Below are positions 7,559-15,277 of a DNA stretch of 20,744 nt, piece by piece. The position numbers and the translations under genes were made by a program. Location of the stretch: NCBI GenBank assembly GCA_045531585.1, contig JAZSEH010000003.1, positions 1 through 20,744 of the forward strand. Reading direction: 5' to 3'. The notes below the pieces were generated by a model. That model worked only from the letters and a program-made list of their open reading frames with translations. It made no database searches and was not told the origin of the DNA. This DNA comes from SIG587 sp045531585 (GTDB taxonomy: Bacteria > Bacillota > Clostridia > Oscillospirales > Acutalibacteraceae). The stretch's first letter is position 1, and every line of letters starts with the position of its first letter.

Positions 7559-7614
7559 ATTTTAATTTGTAATTTACCCGTGTTCAGCGGGAGAAATAAA
7601 AGGAGTTGTTTATT

Positions 7615-8769
7615 ATGGCTATAAACGATTTAAACGCATTTGAAAAAATCCATGATGAAAAAACCGTAGACGCTAATCGCAAGGTAAAGATCGGTATCAT
7701 CGGTACAGGTTGGATTGCAGAATCCCACGCATCCGGCTACAAAAACCTCCCTGATGTTGAGATTGTTGCCCTTGCCGATATCGTCCCCGGTAAGGCAGAG
7801 GCTTTTGCTAAGAAGTTTGGCATTGAAGGCGCTCGCATATATGATAGCGACGAGGCTCTCTTAGCAGGTGAGAAGGACCTTGACGGTGTTTCTATCTGTA
7901 CATACAATACTCAGCACGCTCCCTGTGCTATCCATGCGCTTGAGGCAGGCGTTAACGTAATGCTTGAAAAGCCCTTCACCGTAACTCTTGATGAGGCTAT
8001 TGAGGTTATGAAGGCAGAGAAGAAGAGCGGCAAGATTCTTACCATCGGCTTCCAGCCCCGTATGGGTCCCAATATGCAGATGATTAAGAAGATTGTTGAG
8101 TCCGGTGAGCTTGGTAAGGTTTACTATCTGCAGGCAGGCGGCGGCCGTCGTCGCGGTATTCCCACTCCCTTCGGTACCACCTTTATTGAGAAGGAGACCG
8201 GCGGTATCGGCGCAGTTGGTGACATCGGTTCTTATTCTCTTGATATGCTCCTTAACGCTGTTGGCTATCCCAAGCCCCTTACCGTTACAGGTTATACCTC
8301 TAATTTCTTCGGTACTGACCCCGAATACTATCCCGGTCATCCCGAATATGCTGCAAAGTTTGGTGTTGATGATTTTGCGGCCGCTTTTGTTCGTCTTGAG
8401 GGTGATATTATTCTTGACTTCCGTATTTCTTGGGCCGAGAATATTGATACCTGCGGCGACGCACTTATTCTCGGTACCGAGGGCGGTCTGCGTATTCCTT
8501 CTACCGATTGCTGGAATGGAGAGTTCCCCAAGCCTCTTACCATTTATAAGCAGGTTGCAGGCAGAAGCGTTCAGTACGAAATTCCCCTTATCACAGGCGG
8601 CGGAAACCTCTTTGAAAAGAAGCTTCGTGCATTCGTTGATTCTATTAAAGAGGGCGGCACTGCTACCGTTCCTTCCAGCCAGATCGTTTACAATCAGGCT
8701 ATTATTGACGGTATCAACAAGTCTGCAGCTCTGGGTAAGGAAGTTGAGATCGTGGTTCCCGAGATATAA
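7615..8769 (+). CDS. Gfo/Idh/MocA-family NAD(P)-dependent oxidoreductase (first copy)
   Basis: 384 aa from ATG 7615, with AGGAG at 7601-7605, 9 bases upstream. A TTG at 7606 is in frame but too close to that site. The N-terminal Rossmann fold shows GIIGTGWIA (27-35); EKP at 118-120 carries the conserved catalytic-site lysine. The C-terminal alpha/beta domain has GDIGSYSLD (202-210), in which the position often held by His in DxGxHxxD is Tyr207, as in glucose-fructose-oxidoreductase-like members. It probably oxidises or reduces a hydroxyl of a sugar or glycoside using bound NAD(P). No signal peptide or Tat motif. It is followed by a strong terminator and is probably co-transcribed with the TIM-barrel gene before it. 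Alternatives in the same superfamily are inositol dehydrogenase or an NAD-dependent glycosidase; the sequence alone does not choose. Confidence 0.88.
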   Translation: MAINDLNAFEKIHDEKTVDANRKVKIGIIGTGWIAESHASGYKNLPDVEIVALADIVPGKAEAFAKKFGIEGARIYDSDEALLAGEKDLDGVSICTYNTQHAPCAIHALEAGVNVMLEKPFTVTLDEAIEVMKAEKKSGKILTIGFQPRMGPNMQMIKKIVESGELGKVYYLQAGGGRRRGIPTPFGTTFIEKETGGIGAVGDIGSYSLDMLLNAVGYPKPLTVTGYTSNFFGTDPEYYPGHPEYAAKFGVDDFAAAFVRLEGDIILDFRISWAENIDTCGDALILGTEGGLRIPSTDCWNGEFPKPLTIYKQVAGRSVQYEIPLITGGGNLFEKKLRAFVDSIKEGGTATVPSSQIVYNQAIIDGINKSAALGKEVEIVVPEI

Positions 8770-8819
8770 TCTATCGGGTAAGACGGTTTAGCTTTAAGCT
8801 AAAATTGTAAAAATTAGGG

Positions 8820-8867
8820 CGGTCAACACAAAAATCCAAAATAGGTTCTTGTGTTGACTGTTTTTTT
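8820..8867 (+). terminator. terminator between the two oxidoreductase genes
   Basis: CGGTCAACACAA (8820-8831) pairs with TTGTGTTGACTG (8849-8860) over 12 bp with one wobble, followed by seven T. It splits the cluster into two transcription units or limits readthrough into the second half. Confidence 0.88.
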
Positions 8868-8897
8868 ACTGTGAAATAAAAGCGTAAAGTAAAATGC

Positions 8898-8913
8898 TCC
8901 CTTATGTAAGGGA
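8898..8913 (+). promoter_or_regulatory. short hairpin covering the ribosome site of the second oxidoreductase
   Basis: TCCCTTA and TAAGGGA flank a 2-base centre. The right arm contains AAGGGA (8908-8913), the best Shine-Dalgarno-like sequence before this gene. It may be a protein-binding palindrome or an RNA fold that lowers translation; with a 2-base centre the terminal A-T pairs would open as loop. Confidence 0.4.
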
Positions 8914-8933
8914 CAGGTCTTGTGGTGATAACA

Positions 8934-9983
8934 ATGAAAAAGTTAAATGTTGCTGTAATCGGATACGGCGGACAGGGCGCCTGGCATTGCTCCCAGGTGC
9001 TTAAAAGTGACGTAGTTGCCCTTTCAGGTACCTACGATATCAGGGAAAATCGCAGAGCTGCCGCCAAGGATAACGGTATATTCGTTTATGACTCTAATGA
9101 AGCGATTTTTGCCGATAAACAGGTGGATATTATTGTGGTTGCAACCCCTAATGACGTTCACGAGGATCTTGTTGTAAACGGACTCAAAAGCGGACATAAC
9201 GTTATTTGCGAAAAGCCCGTTGCGCTTTCGGTTGAATCCTTTGACCGTATGGTTGCCGCTTCGAAGGAAGCAGGCAAGGTATTCTCTGTACACCAGAACA
9301 GACGTTGGGACGTTGACTATTTAGGTGTAAAAAGCGTTATTGAAAGCGGCGAAATAGGTGAGGTTATCCGTGTGGAATCCCGTATCCACGGCTCCCGCGG
9401 TATCCCCAGCGATTGGCGTTGTGAAAAGGCTCCCGGTGGCGGTATGATTCTTGACTGGGGCGTACATCTTATTGACCAGATGCTAAAACTCATTCCTGAT
9501 AAAATTACTGCGGTGAACTGTGTTACCACTCATATCACCAATAATGAGGTTGATGACGGCTTCCGTTTGGAGCTTGCCTTTGAAACGGGCAAATCCGCCT
9601 ACGTTGAGGTTGGTACCTATAACTTCATTGCTATGCCCCGTTTTTATATGCAGTGTAAAGAGGGCTCCCTTTTCCTTTCCGATTGGCAGCAGAAGGCCCA
9701 TATAGCCAAGCTTACCCGTTGGATAGAGAAGGATGTTACCCCTGTACAAAATGCGGCGGGTATTACAAAAACCATGGCACCACGTGATCATTTGACCCTT
9801 GATGAGTATGATATTGAGCGTCCCACCAGCGACGTACATAATTTTTACCGCAACTATTGTGCTGCGGTAGAGGGCAGTCAAGAACAGCTTATAAAAAACT
9901 GTGAAGTACGCAGAGTTCTTTGCGTAATGGAAGCCTGCTTTAAATCCGATGAAGCCCGTCAAACCCTGAAAGTAAATATTTAA
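8934..9983 (+). CDS. Gfo/Idh/MocA-family NAD(P)-dependent oxidoreductase (second copy)
   Basis: 349 aa from ATG 8934. GTG at 8922 is in frame, adds MVIT and sits 8 bases after AAGGGA (8908-8913), so it may be the true start; the ATG was chosen because the conserved strand VAVIGYGG begins right after it. The Rossmann fold has VAVIGYGGQG (6-15); EKP is at 93-95. The substrate domain has GGGMILDWGVHLID (168-181), with the DxGxHxxD residues Asp174, His178 and Asp181 intact, unlike the first copy, which has Tyr at the His position. Expected to oxidise or reduce a sugar hydroxyl with NAD(P) in the cytoplasm. It is followed after 16 bases by the second TIM-barrel gene, with AAGGAG between them, so these two form a transcriptional pair. 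The divergence from the first copy suggests a distinct substrate or step. Confidence 0.88.
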   Translation: MKKLNVAVIGYGGQGAWHCSQVLKSDVVALSGTYDIRENRRAAAKDNGIFVYDSNEAIFADKQVDIIVVATPNDVHEDLVVNGLKSGHNVICEKPVALSVESFDRMVAASKEAGKVFSVHQNRRWDVDYLGVKSVIESGEIGEVIRVESRIHGSRGIPSDWRCEKAPGGGMILDWGVHLIDQMLKLIPDKITAVNCVTTHITNNEVDDGFRLELAFETGKSAYVEVGTYNFIAMPRFYMQCKEGSLFLSDWQQKAHIAKLTRWIEKDVTPVQNAAGITKTMAPRDHLTLDEYDIERPTSDVHNFYRNYCAAVEGSQEQLIKNCEVRRVLCVMEACFKSDEARQTLKVNI

Positions 9984-9999
9984 CGTAAGGAGAAGTAAT

Positions 10000-10914
10000 A
10001 TGAAACTCGGTGTAGTAAGTGCTATTTATGACGGTTTTACCTTTGAAGAAATGATTGACGATATAGCTGCTAACGGCTGTACCTGCGTTGAGGTTGCTTG
10101 CTGGCCTCAGGGTAAGGCAGAGCGCCGTTACGCAGGCGTTAGCCATATTGACGTGGATAATACCTCCGCAGATTACATTGCATATGTTAAGGATTACTGT
10201 GAAAAAAAAGGTGTTGAGATTTCGTCTTTAGCTTTTTATCCTAACACTATGGACGGTAATTTAGATAAGCGTCAGGCAAGCATTGACCATCTTAAAAAGG
10301 TTATCAATATGAGTGCGCTCCTTGGTGTGAATATGGTTACCACCTTTATAGGTCGTGACCAGACCAAGACCGTTGAGGAGAACCTTGAAATATTTAAGGA
10401 GGTTTGGCCTCCCATTATTAAGCTTGCTGAGGAGAAGGGCGTTAAGGTTGCCATTGAAAACTGCCCAATGCTCTTTGGCCCCGATCAGTGGCCCGGCGGA
10501 CAGAACCTGTTCACCACACCCAAGCTTTGGAGAAAGATGTTTGAACTTATTCCCAGCGATAATTTCGGTATTAACTATGACCCCAGCCACTTTATCTGGC
10601 AGCAGATAGATTATATTAAGCCTATCTATGAGTTTAAGGATAAGATTTTCCACGTTCATTGCAAGGATATCAAGCTTTATCCCGATAAGCTTAACGACGT
10701 TGGAGTTATGGCATATCCTCTTGAGTATATGAGTCCTAAGCTTCCCGGTCTTGGTGACGTTGATTGGGGCAAATATATATCCGCTCTTACCGATATTGGC
10801 TATGACAGCTTTGTTTGTGTAGAGGTTGAGGATAAGGCCTTTGAAAGCTGTAAGGAAAAGATACTTGATTCCGTTAAGCTCAGCTGTAGATATCTTCGTC
10901 AGTTTGTTATCTAA
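10000..10914 (+). CDS. sugar phosphate isomerase/epimerase-type TIM-barrel protein (second copy)
   Basis: 304 aa, xylose-isomerase-like TIM barrel. Metal-site residues expected for the family: Glu153 in AIENCP, Asp194 in NYDPSHF, His220 in FHVHCKD and Glu275 in CVEVED. The N-terminal stretch EVACWPQGKAERRYAGV (31-47) is characteristic of a sub-group annotated only as sugar phosphate isomerase/epimerase. AAGGAG at 9987-9992, 7 bases upstream, fixes the start. It is last in the carbohydrate cluster, paired with the second oxidoreductase and followed by a strong terminator. Possible activities include epimerase, inosose-dehydratase-like or 3-keto-glycoside lyase; none can be chosen from sequence. 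Confidence 0.86.
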   Translation: MKLGVVSAIYDGFTFEEMIDDIAANGCTCVEVACWPQGKAERRYAGVSHIDVDNTSADYIAYVKDYCEKKGVEISSLAFYPNTMDGNLDKRQASIDHLKKVINMSALLGVNMVTTFIGRDQTKTVEENLEIFKEVWPPIIKLAEEKGVKVAIENCPMLFGPDQWPGGQNLFTTPKLWRKMFELIPSDNFGINYDPSHFIWQQIDYIKPIYEFKDKIFHVHCKDIKLYPDKLNDVGVMAYPLEYMSPKLPGLGDVDWGKYISALTDIGYDSFVCVEVEDKAFESCKEKILDSVKLSCRYLRQFVI

Positions 10915-10921
10915 AACGCTA

Positions 10922-10959
10922 AAAACGGCATAAACCCTTAGGGTTTGTGCCGTTTTTTT
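10922..10959 (+). terminator. terminator at the end of the carbohydrate cluster
   Basis: AACGGCATAAACCC (10924-10937) pairs with GGGTTTGTGCCGTT (10941-10954) through 14 bp with one T-G wobble and a TTA loop, followed by a T run to 10959. Confidence 0.93.
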
Positions 10960-10987
10960 ACCGCATTTTCCGGCGAAAAATAACTAT

Positions 10988-11005
10988 TTTGTAATTGTTT
11001 GTAAT
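10988..11005. promoter_or_regulatory. direct repeat TTTGTAAT x2 upstream of the PucR-like gene
   Basis: TTTGTAAT at 10988-10995 and 10998-11005, exactly 10 bp apart (one helical turn), in an AT-rich stretch about 80 bases before the proposed -10. Could be a binding site for the encoded regulator, or chance in AT-rich DNA. Confidence 0.25.
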
Positions 11006-11082
11006 AATTTTTAATTATTTAATAAATAATGCTTGCAAAATGGTGAGTTTTTGTGTAAAATAAATTTGTGTGATTATATCTA

Positions 11083-11088
11083 TATAAT
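11083..11088 (+). promoter_or_regulatory. -10 box of the PucR-ftsEX operon
   Basis: TATAAT, 23 bases before ATG 11112. The -35 region is poor (ATAAAT at a 17-base spacing), so the promoter may need an activator. A ribosome site GGTTAGGAG precedes the start codon. Confidence 0.45.
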
Positions 11089-11111
11089 ACAAAAGGTTAG
11101 GAGTTTTTTAA

Positions 11112-12197
11112 ATGTCAAATCGCTTGTTTCAAACCGTCATTCATCAGATGAAGGATTCTATTGACAAAACGTTCGGCATACTTGACAGCACCTTCACCGT
11201 AATTGCCTGCAGTGAGCTTGGCAAGATTGGTGACACTATTGACGTGGGCGCAACCATTGCCTCTATGGGTAGTGATTGTGTGCAGACCGGCAACTATACC
11301 TTAAAGGTAATAACAGCTTCTCAGGGCAGCAGTTATGTTGTTTTTGTAGAAGGTACCGATCTGCTTTCCGAAAAGTATTGCTCTGTACTTAACGTTGCCT
11401 TTGCTAATATCAAATTCTATTATGATGAAAAATATGATCGCAGTAACTTTATTAAGAACATAATCCTTGATAATATTTTACCCGGCGATATTTATCTTAA
11501 GGCTCGTGAACTGTACTTTAACAGTGACGTTCTGCGTACCGTTATCCTTATTCGCACCGTTGAGCCTACCGATGTTTCGGTATACGATATCGTTCAGAAT
11601 CTTTTCCCTGATAAGACTAAGGATTTCGTTATAAACATTAATGAGACCGACATCGCTCTTATTAAGGAGACAAAGCAGGGTATTGAGCCTAAGCATATAG
11701 AGAATCTGGCTTCCACTATTGCTGATACTCTTTCGGGTGAGTTCTATACCCACGTTGTTGTTGGCGTAGGTACAACCGTTGAAGGTCTTAAGGACCTTGC
11801 ACGTTCCTTCAAGGAAGCCCAGACAGCCCTTGAGGTTGGCAAGGTATTTGATACCGATAAAACCATAGTTTGCTATGATAATCTGGGAATTGCCCGTCTT
11901 ATCTATCAGCTTCCCACAACACTTTGTGATACCTTCCTTAAAGAGGTATTTAAAAGAGGCTCTATTGAAAGTCTTGATCAGGAGACCCTGTTCACCATTC
12001 AGCGTTTCTTTGAAAATAACCTGAACGTGTCCGAGACCTCAAGAAAACTTTTCGTTCACAGAAATACCCTTGTTTACCGTCTTGAAAAAATCAAGAAGAT
12101 AACAGGCCTTGACCTTCGTGAGTTCGATCATGCAATAATCTTCAAGATTGCCCTTATGGTAAACAAATATTTAAAAACCAATCCTATTAAATATTAA
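11112..12197 (+). CDS. PucR/CdaR-family transcriptional regulator
   Basis: 361 aa. The C-terminus (about 290-355) is the PucR-type helix-turn-helix: FFENNLNVSETSRKLFVHRN followed by TLVYRLEKIKKITGLDL. The central region (about 132-250) resembles the degenerate GGDEF-like domain of CdaR regulators, with VGVGTTVEGLKDLARSFKEA. The N-terminal 110 residues look like a small-molecule sensing domain but carry no motif I recognise. No membrane segments. Regulators of this class usually activate catabolic genes, but here the stop codon lies 6 bases before ftsE, so it is the first gene of a cell-division operon. It may regulate that operon or be co-expressed with it; the ligand is unknown. Confidence 0.85.
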   Translation: MSNRLFQTVIHQMKDSIDKTFGILDSTFTVIACSELGKIGDTIDVGATIASMGSDCVQTGNYTLKVITASQGSSYVVFVEGTDLLSEKYCSVLNVAFANIKFYYDEKYDRSNFIKNIILDNILPGDIYLKARELYFNSDVLRTVILIRTVEPTDVSVYDIVQNLFPDKTKDFVININETDIALIKETKQGIEPKHIENLASTIADTLSGEFYTHVVVGVGTTVEGLKDLARSFKEAQTALEVGKVFDTDKTIVCYDNLGIARLIYQLPTTLCDTFLKEVFKRGSIESLDQETLFTIQRFFENNLNVSETSRKLFVHRNTLVYRLEKIKKITGLDLREFDHAIIFKIALMVNKYLKTNPIKY

Positions 12198-12203
12198 GAA
12201 AGA

Positions 12204-12929
12204 GTGAGTACCATCAATATCAACGCTATTTTGGGGAATGAGGCGGCGCCCATTATTGAGTTCCGCGGCGTATCAAAAACCTATATCAGCGGTACTCACG
12301 CTCTTGAGGACGTGAACGTCCGCATAAACAAAGGCGAGTTTGTTTTTGTTGTAGGCTCCTCAGGTGCAGGTAAAAGTACCTTTATGAAGCTTATAATGCG
12401 TGAGGAAAAGGCAAATACAGGGGAAATATTTGTCAATAACTTTAACCTTACAAAAATGCCCCGTAAAGAAGTTCCCATGCTTCGCCGTACAATGGGCATC
12501 GTTTTTCAGGATTTCCGCCTGATACCTAATATGAACGTGTTTGAAAACGTTGCCTTTGCAATGCACGTAACAGGTGCCTCTAACCGCAAAATACGTGTGG
12601 AGGTATCCAAGGCGCTCAGCAAGGTAGGTCTTGGTCATAAAGCACGTTCAATGCCTAACCAGCTTTCCGGCGGTGAGCAGCAGCGTGTAGGCCTTGCCCG
12701 TGCCCTTGTAAATGCTCCAAGCCTTATTATTGCGGACGAGCCTACAGGTAACGTGGACCCCAATATGTCATACGAAATAGTTAATCTCCTAACTGAAATA
12801 AACAAACGCGGCACAACAATACTTATGGTTACACACGACCATAATCTTGTTCGTGATTTCCATCACAGGGTAATAATGCTTGACGGCGGACGAATCGTTG
12901 CCGATAATATGGGAGGAGAACTCTCATGA
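12204..12929 (+). CDS. ftsE: cell-division ABC transporter ATP-binding protein FtsE
   Basis: 241 aa. ATPase of the FtsEX complex, which sits at the inner face of the membrane and switches a periplasmic or extracellular murein hydrolase on and off. Walker A is GSSGAGKST (51-59), signature LSGGEQQR (154-161), Walker B LIIADEP (174-180), switch His211 in VTHDH. The start is GTG at 12204: no in-frame ATG exists before the conserved domain, and the family usually begins about 15 residues before EFRGVSKTY. The extra 15 residues give a slightly longer N-terminus than usual. The ribosome site is weak (AAGAAAGA), so translation may be coupled to the upstream gene 6 bases away. The last 4 bases overlap the start of ftsX. 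Confidence 0.95.
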   Translation: MSTININAILGNEAAPIIEFRGVSKTYISGTHALEDVNVRINKGEFVFVVGSSGAGKSTFMKLIMREEKANTGEIFVNNFNLTKMPRKEVPMLRRTMGIVFQDFRLIPNMNVFENVAFAMHVTGASNRKIRVEVSKALSKVGLGHKARSMPNQLSGGEQQRVGLARALVNAPSLIIADEPTGNVDPNMSYEIVNLLTEINKRGTTILMVTHDHNLVRDFHHRVIMLDGGRIVADNMGGELS

Positions 12930-14017
12930 AGATACAAAGTGTAAAATATCTTACCCGTGAAGGTATAAAAAACATTTGGGTAAACCGTTTAATGTCTCTG
13001 GCCTCAGTTGGTGTGCTGGTTGCCTGTATGGTTCTTATAGGTTTAGCCTTGCTATTATCAGCCAATGTTGATAAGGCTCTTGGTAATCTTGAAAAGCAGA
13101 ATGTTGTTATGGTTTATTTTAACGACTACAACTCTGTGCTTTACGGAGATAGGGATACTTCCTCTCAGACAAGCTCATCGTCGGATGCCTCCTCAGAGGC
13201 AGCTTCATCACAAACCGAAAGCGCAAGCACATCTTCGGACGGTACCGTTTCTGCCGATGAGCCTGACGAAAACAATATTAAAAACAGCGATTACCTCATC
13301 CATAATGAGGAGGAGGCAAAAGCCCTCTGTGCTGAAATTGAGAAGATAGATAACGTTGCTAAGGTAGAGTATGTATCAAGAGAACAGGGTCTTGAAAATA
13401 TTAAAGAGTCTATGCTTGAGGGTAAGGAACAGTATTTTGAGTTCCTTGACGAGGAATACGGAAACCCCTTATCCGATGGCGCTAAGGTCACAATGACCGA
13501 TCTTTCAAAATTCTCACTGACTATTTCTGAGATAGAAAAGCTTTCCGGAGTTGATTCTATCGTATCTCAAAACGATCTTGCTGAAAAGATAACTGCCATA
13601 AAGAACGGTATCGGCACGGCAGGTGTTTGGATAATTGCAATTTTACTTGTAATCTCTCTGGTAATAGTTTCAAATACCATTCGTGTTACAATGTATAACC
13701 GTAAGCTTGAAATAAGCATAATGAAGGCTGTTGGCGCTACCGATGCCTTTATTCGCCTGCCTTTCGTGGTGGAGGGTATAACCATCGGTCTTATCTCTGC
13801 CATACTGTCGGAGGGTCTTGTTTATTTCTGCTACAGAATAGCGATAGAAACCTTAAAAACCAGTCTTGGCACCTCTGACATAATAGGCTTTAGCACCATG
13901 GCAGTTCAGCTTCTGCTTGTGTTTATTGCCATAGGTGTTATTGCAGGTACTATAGGCAGTGTTATTATGATAAGCAAATATCTTAGAAAAGAGGGCAGCG
14001 AATTTGCTGCAATATAA
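12926..14017 (+). CDS. ftsX: cell-division protein FtsX with serine-rich extracellular insert
   Basis: 363 aa, longer than the roughly 300 aa typical of Gram-positive FtsX. Four membrane segments: about 22-46, 231-251, 280-303 and 325-350, with the FtsX-family C-terminal domain containing MYNRKLEISIMKAVGATD (256-273). The large extracellular loop (about 47-230), which touches the murein hydrolase, contains a low-complexity Ser/Thr/Ala-rich stretch at about 78-110 absent from standard members. GGAGGAG just before ATG 12926 and the ATGA overlap with ftsE indicate coupled translation. The partner hydrolase is very probably the M23 protein encoded next. Confidence 0.94.
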   Translation: MKIQSVKYLTREGIKNIWVNRLMSLASVGVLVACMVLIGLALLLSANVDKALGNLEKQNVVMVYFNDYNSVLYGDRDTSSQTSSSSDASSEAASSQTESASTSSDGTVSADEPDENNIKNSDYLIHNEEEAKALCAEIEKIDNVAKVEYVSREQGLENIKESMLEGKEQYFEFLDEEYGNPLSDGAKVTMTDLSKFSLTISEIEKLSGVDSIVSQNDLAEKITAIKNGIGTAGVWIIAILLVISLVIVSNTIRVTMYNRKLEISIMKAVGATDAFIRLPFVVEGITIGLISAILSEGLVYFCYRIAIETLKTSLGTSDIIGFSTMAVQLLLVFIAIGVIAGTIGSVIMISKYLRKEGSEFAAI

Positions 14018-14042
14018 ACTTTTCACACTAAAAGGAGTATTT

Positions 14043-15236
14043 ATGAAATTTAAAACATTACGGCGGGTTATTGCGGCGCTTGTATGTGTTTGTATGATAA
14101 TATGTATACCTTTCTCTGCATCAGCTCTCAGTGTAAGCCAAATGCAGAGTGAGATTAAACGGCTTGAGGCTGAGGCTAAGGAGCTTCAAAATGAAATTAA
14201 CGGTCTTAGAAATCAGCAGGCAAGTCAGCAAAAAATTAAGGATGCTTACGATAGGCAAATTGCCAATCTGCAAAAGCAGATAAACGTTTGTATTGACCGT
14301 ATAGATGCTGTAGAGGCTGAAATTGCCGAAAGTGAACGCGTAATTAAACAGAAGAATGCCGAAATAGAGGAGAGCAAGAAGCAGTTTAAAAAGCGTATCC
14401 GTGCAATTTATATGAGTAATACGGGAAGTAACGTTCAAATTCTTTTAGGCGCCGAAAATTTTTCGGATTTCCTTGCGCTTTCTGAGCTTACAAGGGACGT
14501 TTCTGCAAGGGATAAAAAGCTTATTAACGATATTGTTGATACAATTTCCCAAATACAAGCCGAAATAAAGAAGAACGAAGAACGCATTGCCGAACAGGAT
14601 GCTATAAGAAAAGACCTTGACGCAAAGCAGAGTGAACTTGAAAAGCAAGCTGCAGCAGTTCAGGGAGTTATAAATAGCATAGCTTCCGATAAAAATTCTC
14701 TTGAGGCAGATAAGAAAAAGCTCGAAAATCAAATGGATAACTATATGCTACAGATAGCTCAGCAAAGCTCGGGTAGCTCCGATAAATACGACGGAAGTGC
14801 TTTCAAATGGCCTGTTCCGGGCTTTTATTGGATAATCTCCGGCTTTGGCCCTCGTTGGTCAAAACATCACAGCGGTATTGATATTACAGGCTCGGGTATC
14901 TACGGTGCTAAAATAGTTGCCTCGGCAAACGGTACCGTTCAGGATATTTCTAACTACTGCAACCACTACAGTGTTTATGGTGACGATTGCGGCGGTGGTT
15001 GGGGAAGATATGTTATGATTGACCACGGTCGCGGCTCTAACGGAAGTACCTATAAAACCCTTTATGCCCATATGTCACGTGTGGCGGTGGGTGTTGGACA
15101 AAAGGTTAAAAAGGGTCAGGTAATTGGCTATGTTGGCTCTACAGGTAGTTCAACAGGTCCACATCTCCATTATGAGGTATATGTTAACGGAAGCCGTGTT
15201 GACCCCGAAAACTATGTTGGCACAAGTGCAAAATAA
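14043..15236 (+). CDS. secreted M23 murein hydrolase with coiled coil, PcsB/EnvC-like FtsEX partner
   Basis: 397 aa from ATG 14043, with AAGGAG about 8 bases upstream; in-frame codons back to 14004 lie inside ftsX and lack a ribosome site. Signal peptide about 1-28 (basic start, hydrophobic 9-24, likely cleavage after SASA). Long coiled coil about 30-240, the FtsEX-binding part in PcsB and EnvC. C-terminal M23 (LytM) peptidase about 255-395 with all zinc residues: His276 and Asp280 in HSGID, His343 in YAHM, and His374/His376 in GPHLHYE. It is therefore a catalytically intact endopeptidase, unlike EnvC, which lacks the metal site and only activates amidases; PcsB itself has a CHAP domain instead. 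Last gene of the PucR-ftsEX unit, before a terminator. Confidence 0.9.
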   Translation: MKFKTLRRVIAALVCVCMIICIPFSASALSVSQMQSEIKRLEAEAKELQNEINGLRNQQASQQKIKDAYDRQIANLQKQINVCIDRIDAVEAEIAESERVIKQKNAEIEESKKQFKKRIRAIYMSNTGSNVQILLGAENFSDFLALSELTRDVSARDKKLINDIVDTISQIQAEIKKNEERIAEQDAIRKDLDAKQSELEKQAAAVQGVINSIASDKNSLEADKKKLENQMDNYMLQIAQQSSGSSDKYDGSAFKWPVPGFYWIISGFGPRWSKHHSGIDITGSGIYGAKIVASANGTVQDISNYCNHYSVYGDDCGGGWGRYVMIDHGRGSNGSTYKTLYAHMSRVAVGVGQKVKKGQVIGYVGSTGSSTGPHLHYEVYVNGSRVDPENYVGTSAK

Positions 15237-15242
15237 GTTAAG

Positions 15243-15268
15243 GGCAGGGAATAATCCCTGCCTTTTTT
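15243..15268 (+). terminator. terminator between the M23 hydrolase and the VanZ-like gene
   Basis: GGCAGGGA (15243-15250), loop ATAA, TCCCTGCC (15255-15262), then six T. The ribosome site of the next gene, GGAG at 15269-15272, begins directly after the T run. Confidence 0.93.
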
Positions 15269-15277
15269 GGAGTAAGT

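Noticed and set aside
7579..7593. Small hairpin CCCG/CGGG between the first TIM-barrel and oxidoreductase genes
   Set aside because: Only four pairs and no T run; too weak to call a terminator or attenuator.
7861..8340. 159-codon minus-strand open frame inside the oxidoreductase gene
   Set aside because: Antisense shadow caused by codon bias; no ribosome site and no recognisable domain.
8093..8791. 232-codon plus-strand open frame
   Set aside because: It lies entirely over the first oxidoreductase in another frame; its product is Leu/Pro/Ser-rich without motifs, and the oxidoreductase frame has full family signatures.
9483..9962. 159-codon minus-strand open frame in the second oxidoreductase
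   Set aside because: Shadow of a gene with clear Rossmann-fold motifs; no independent start signal.
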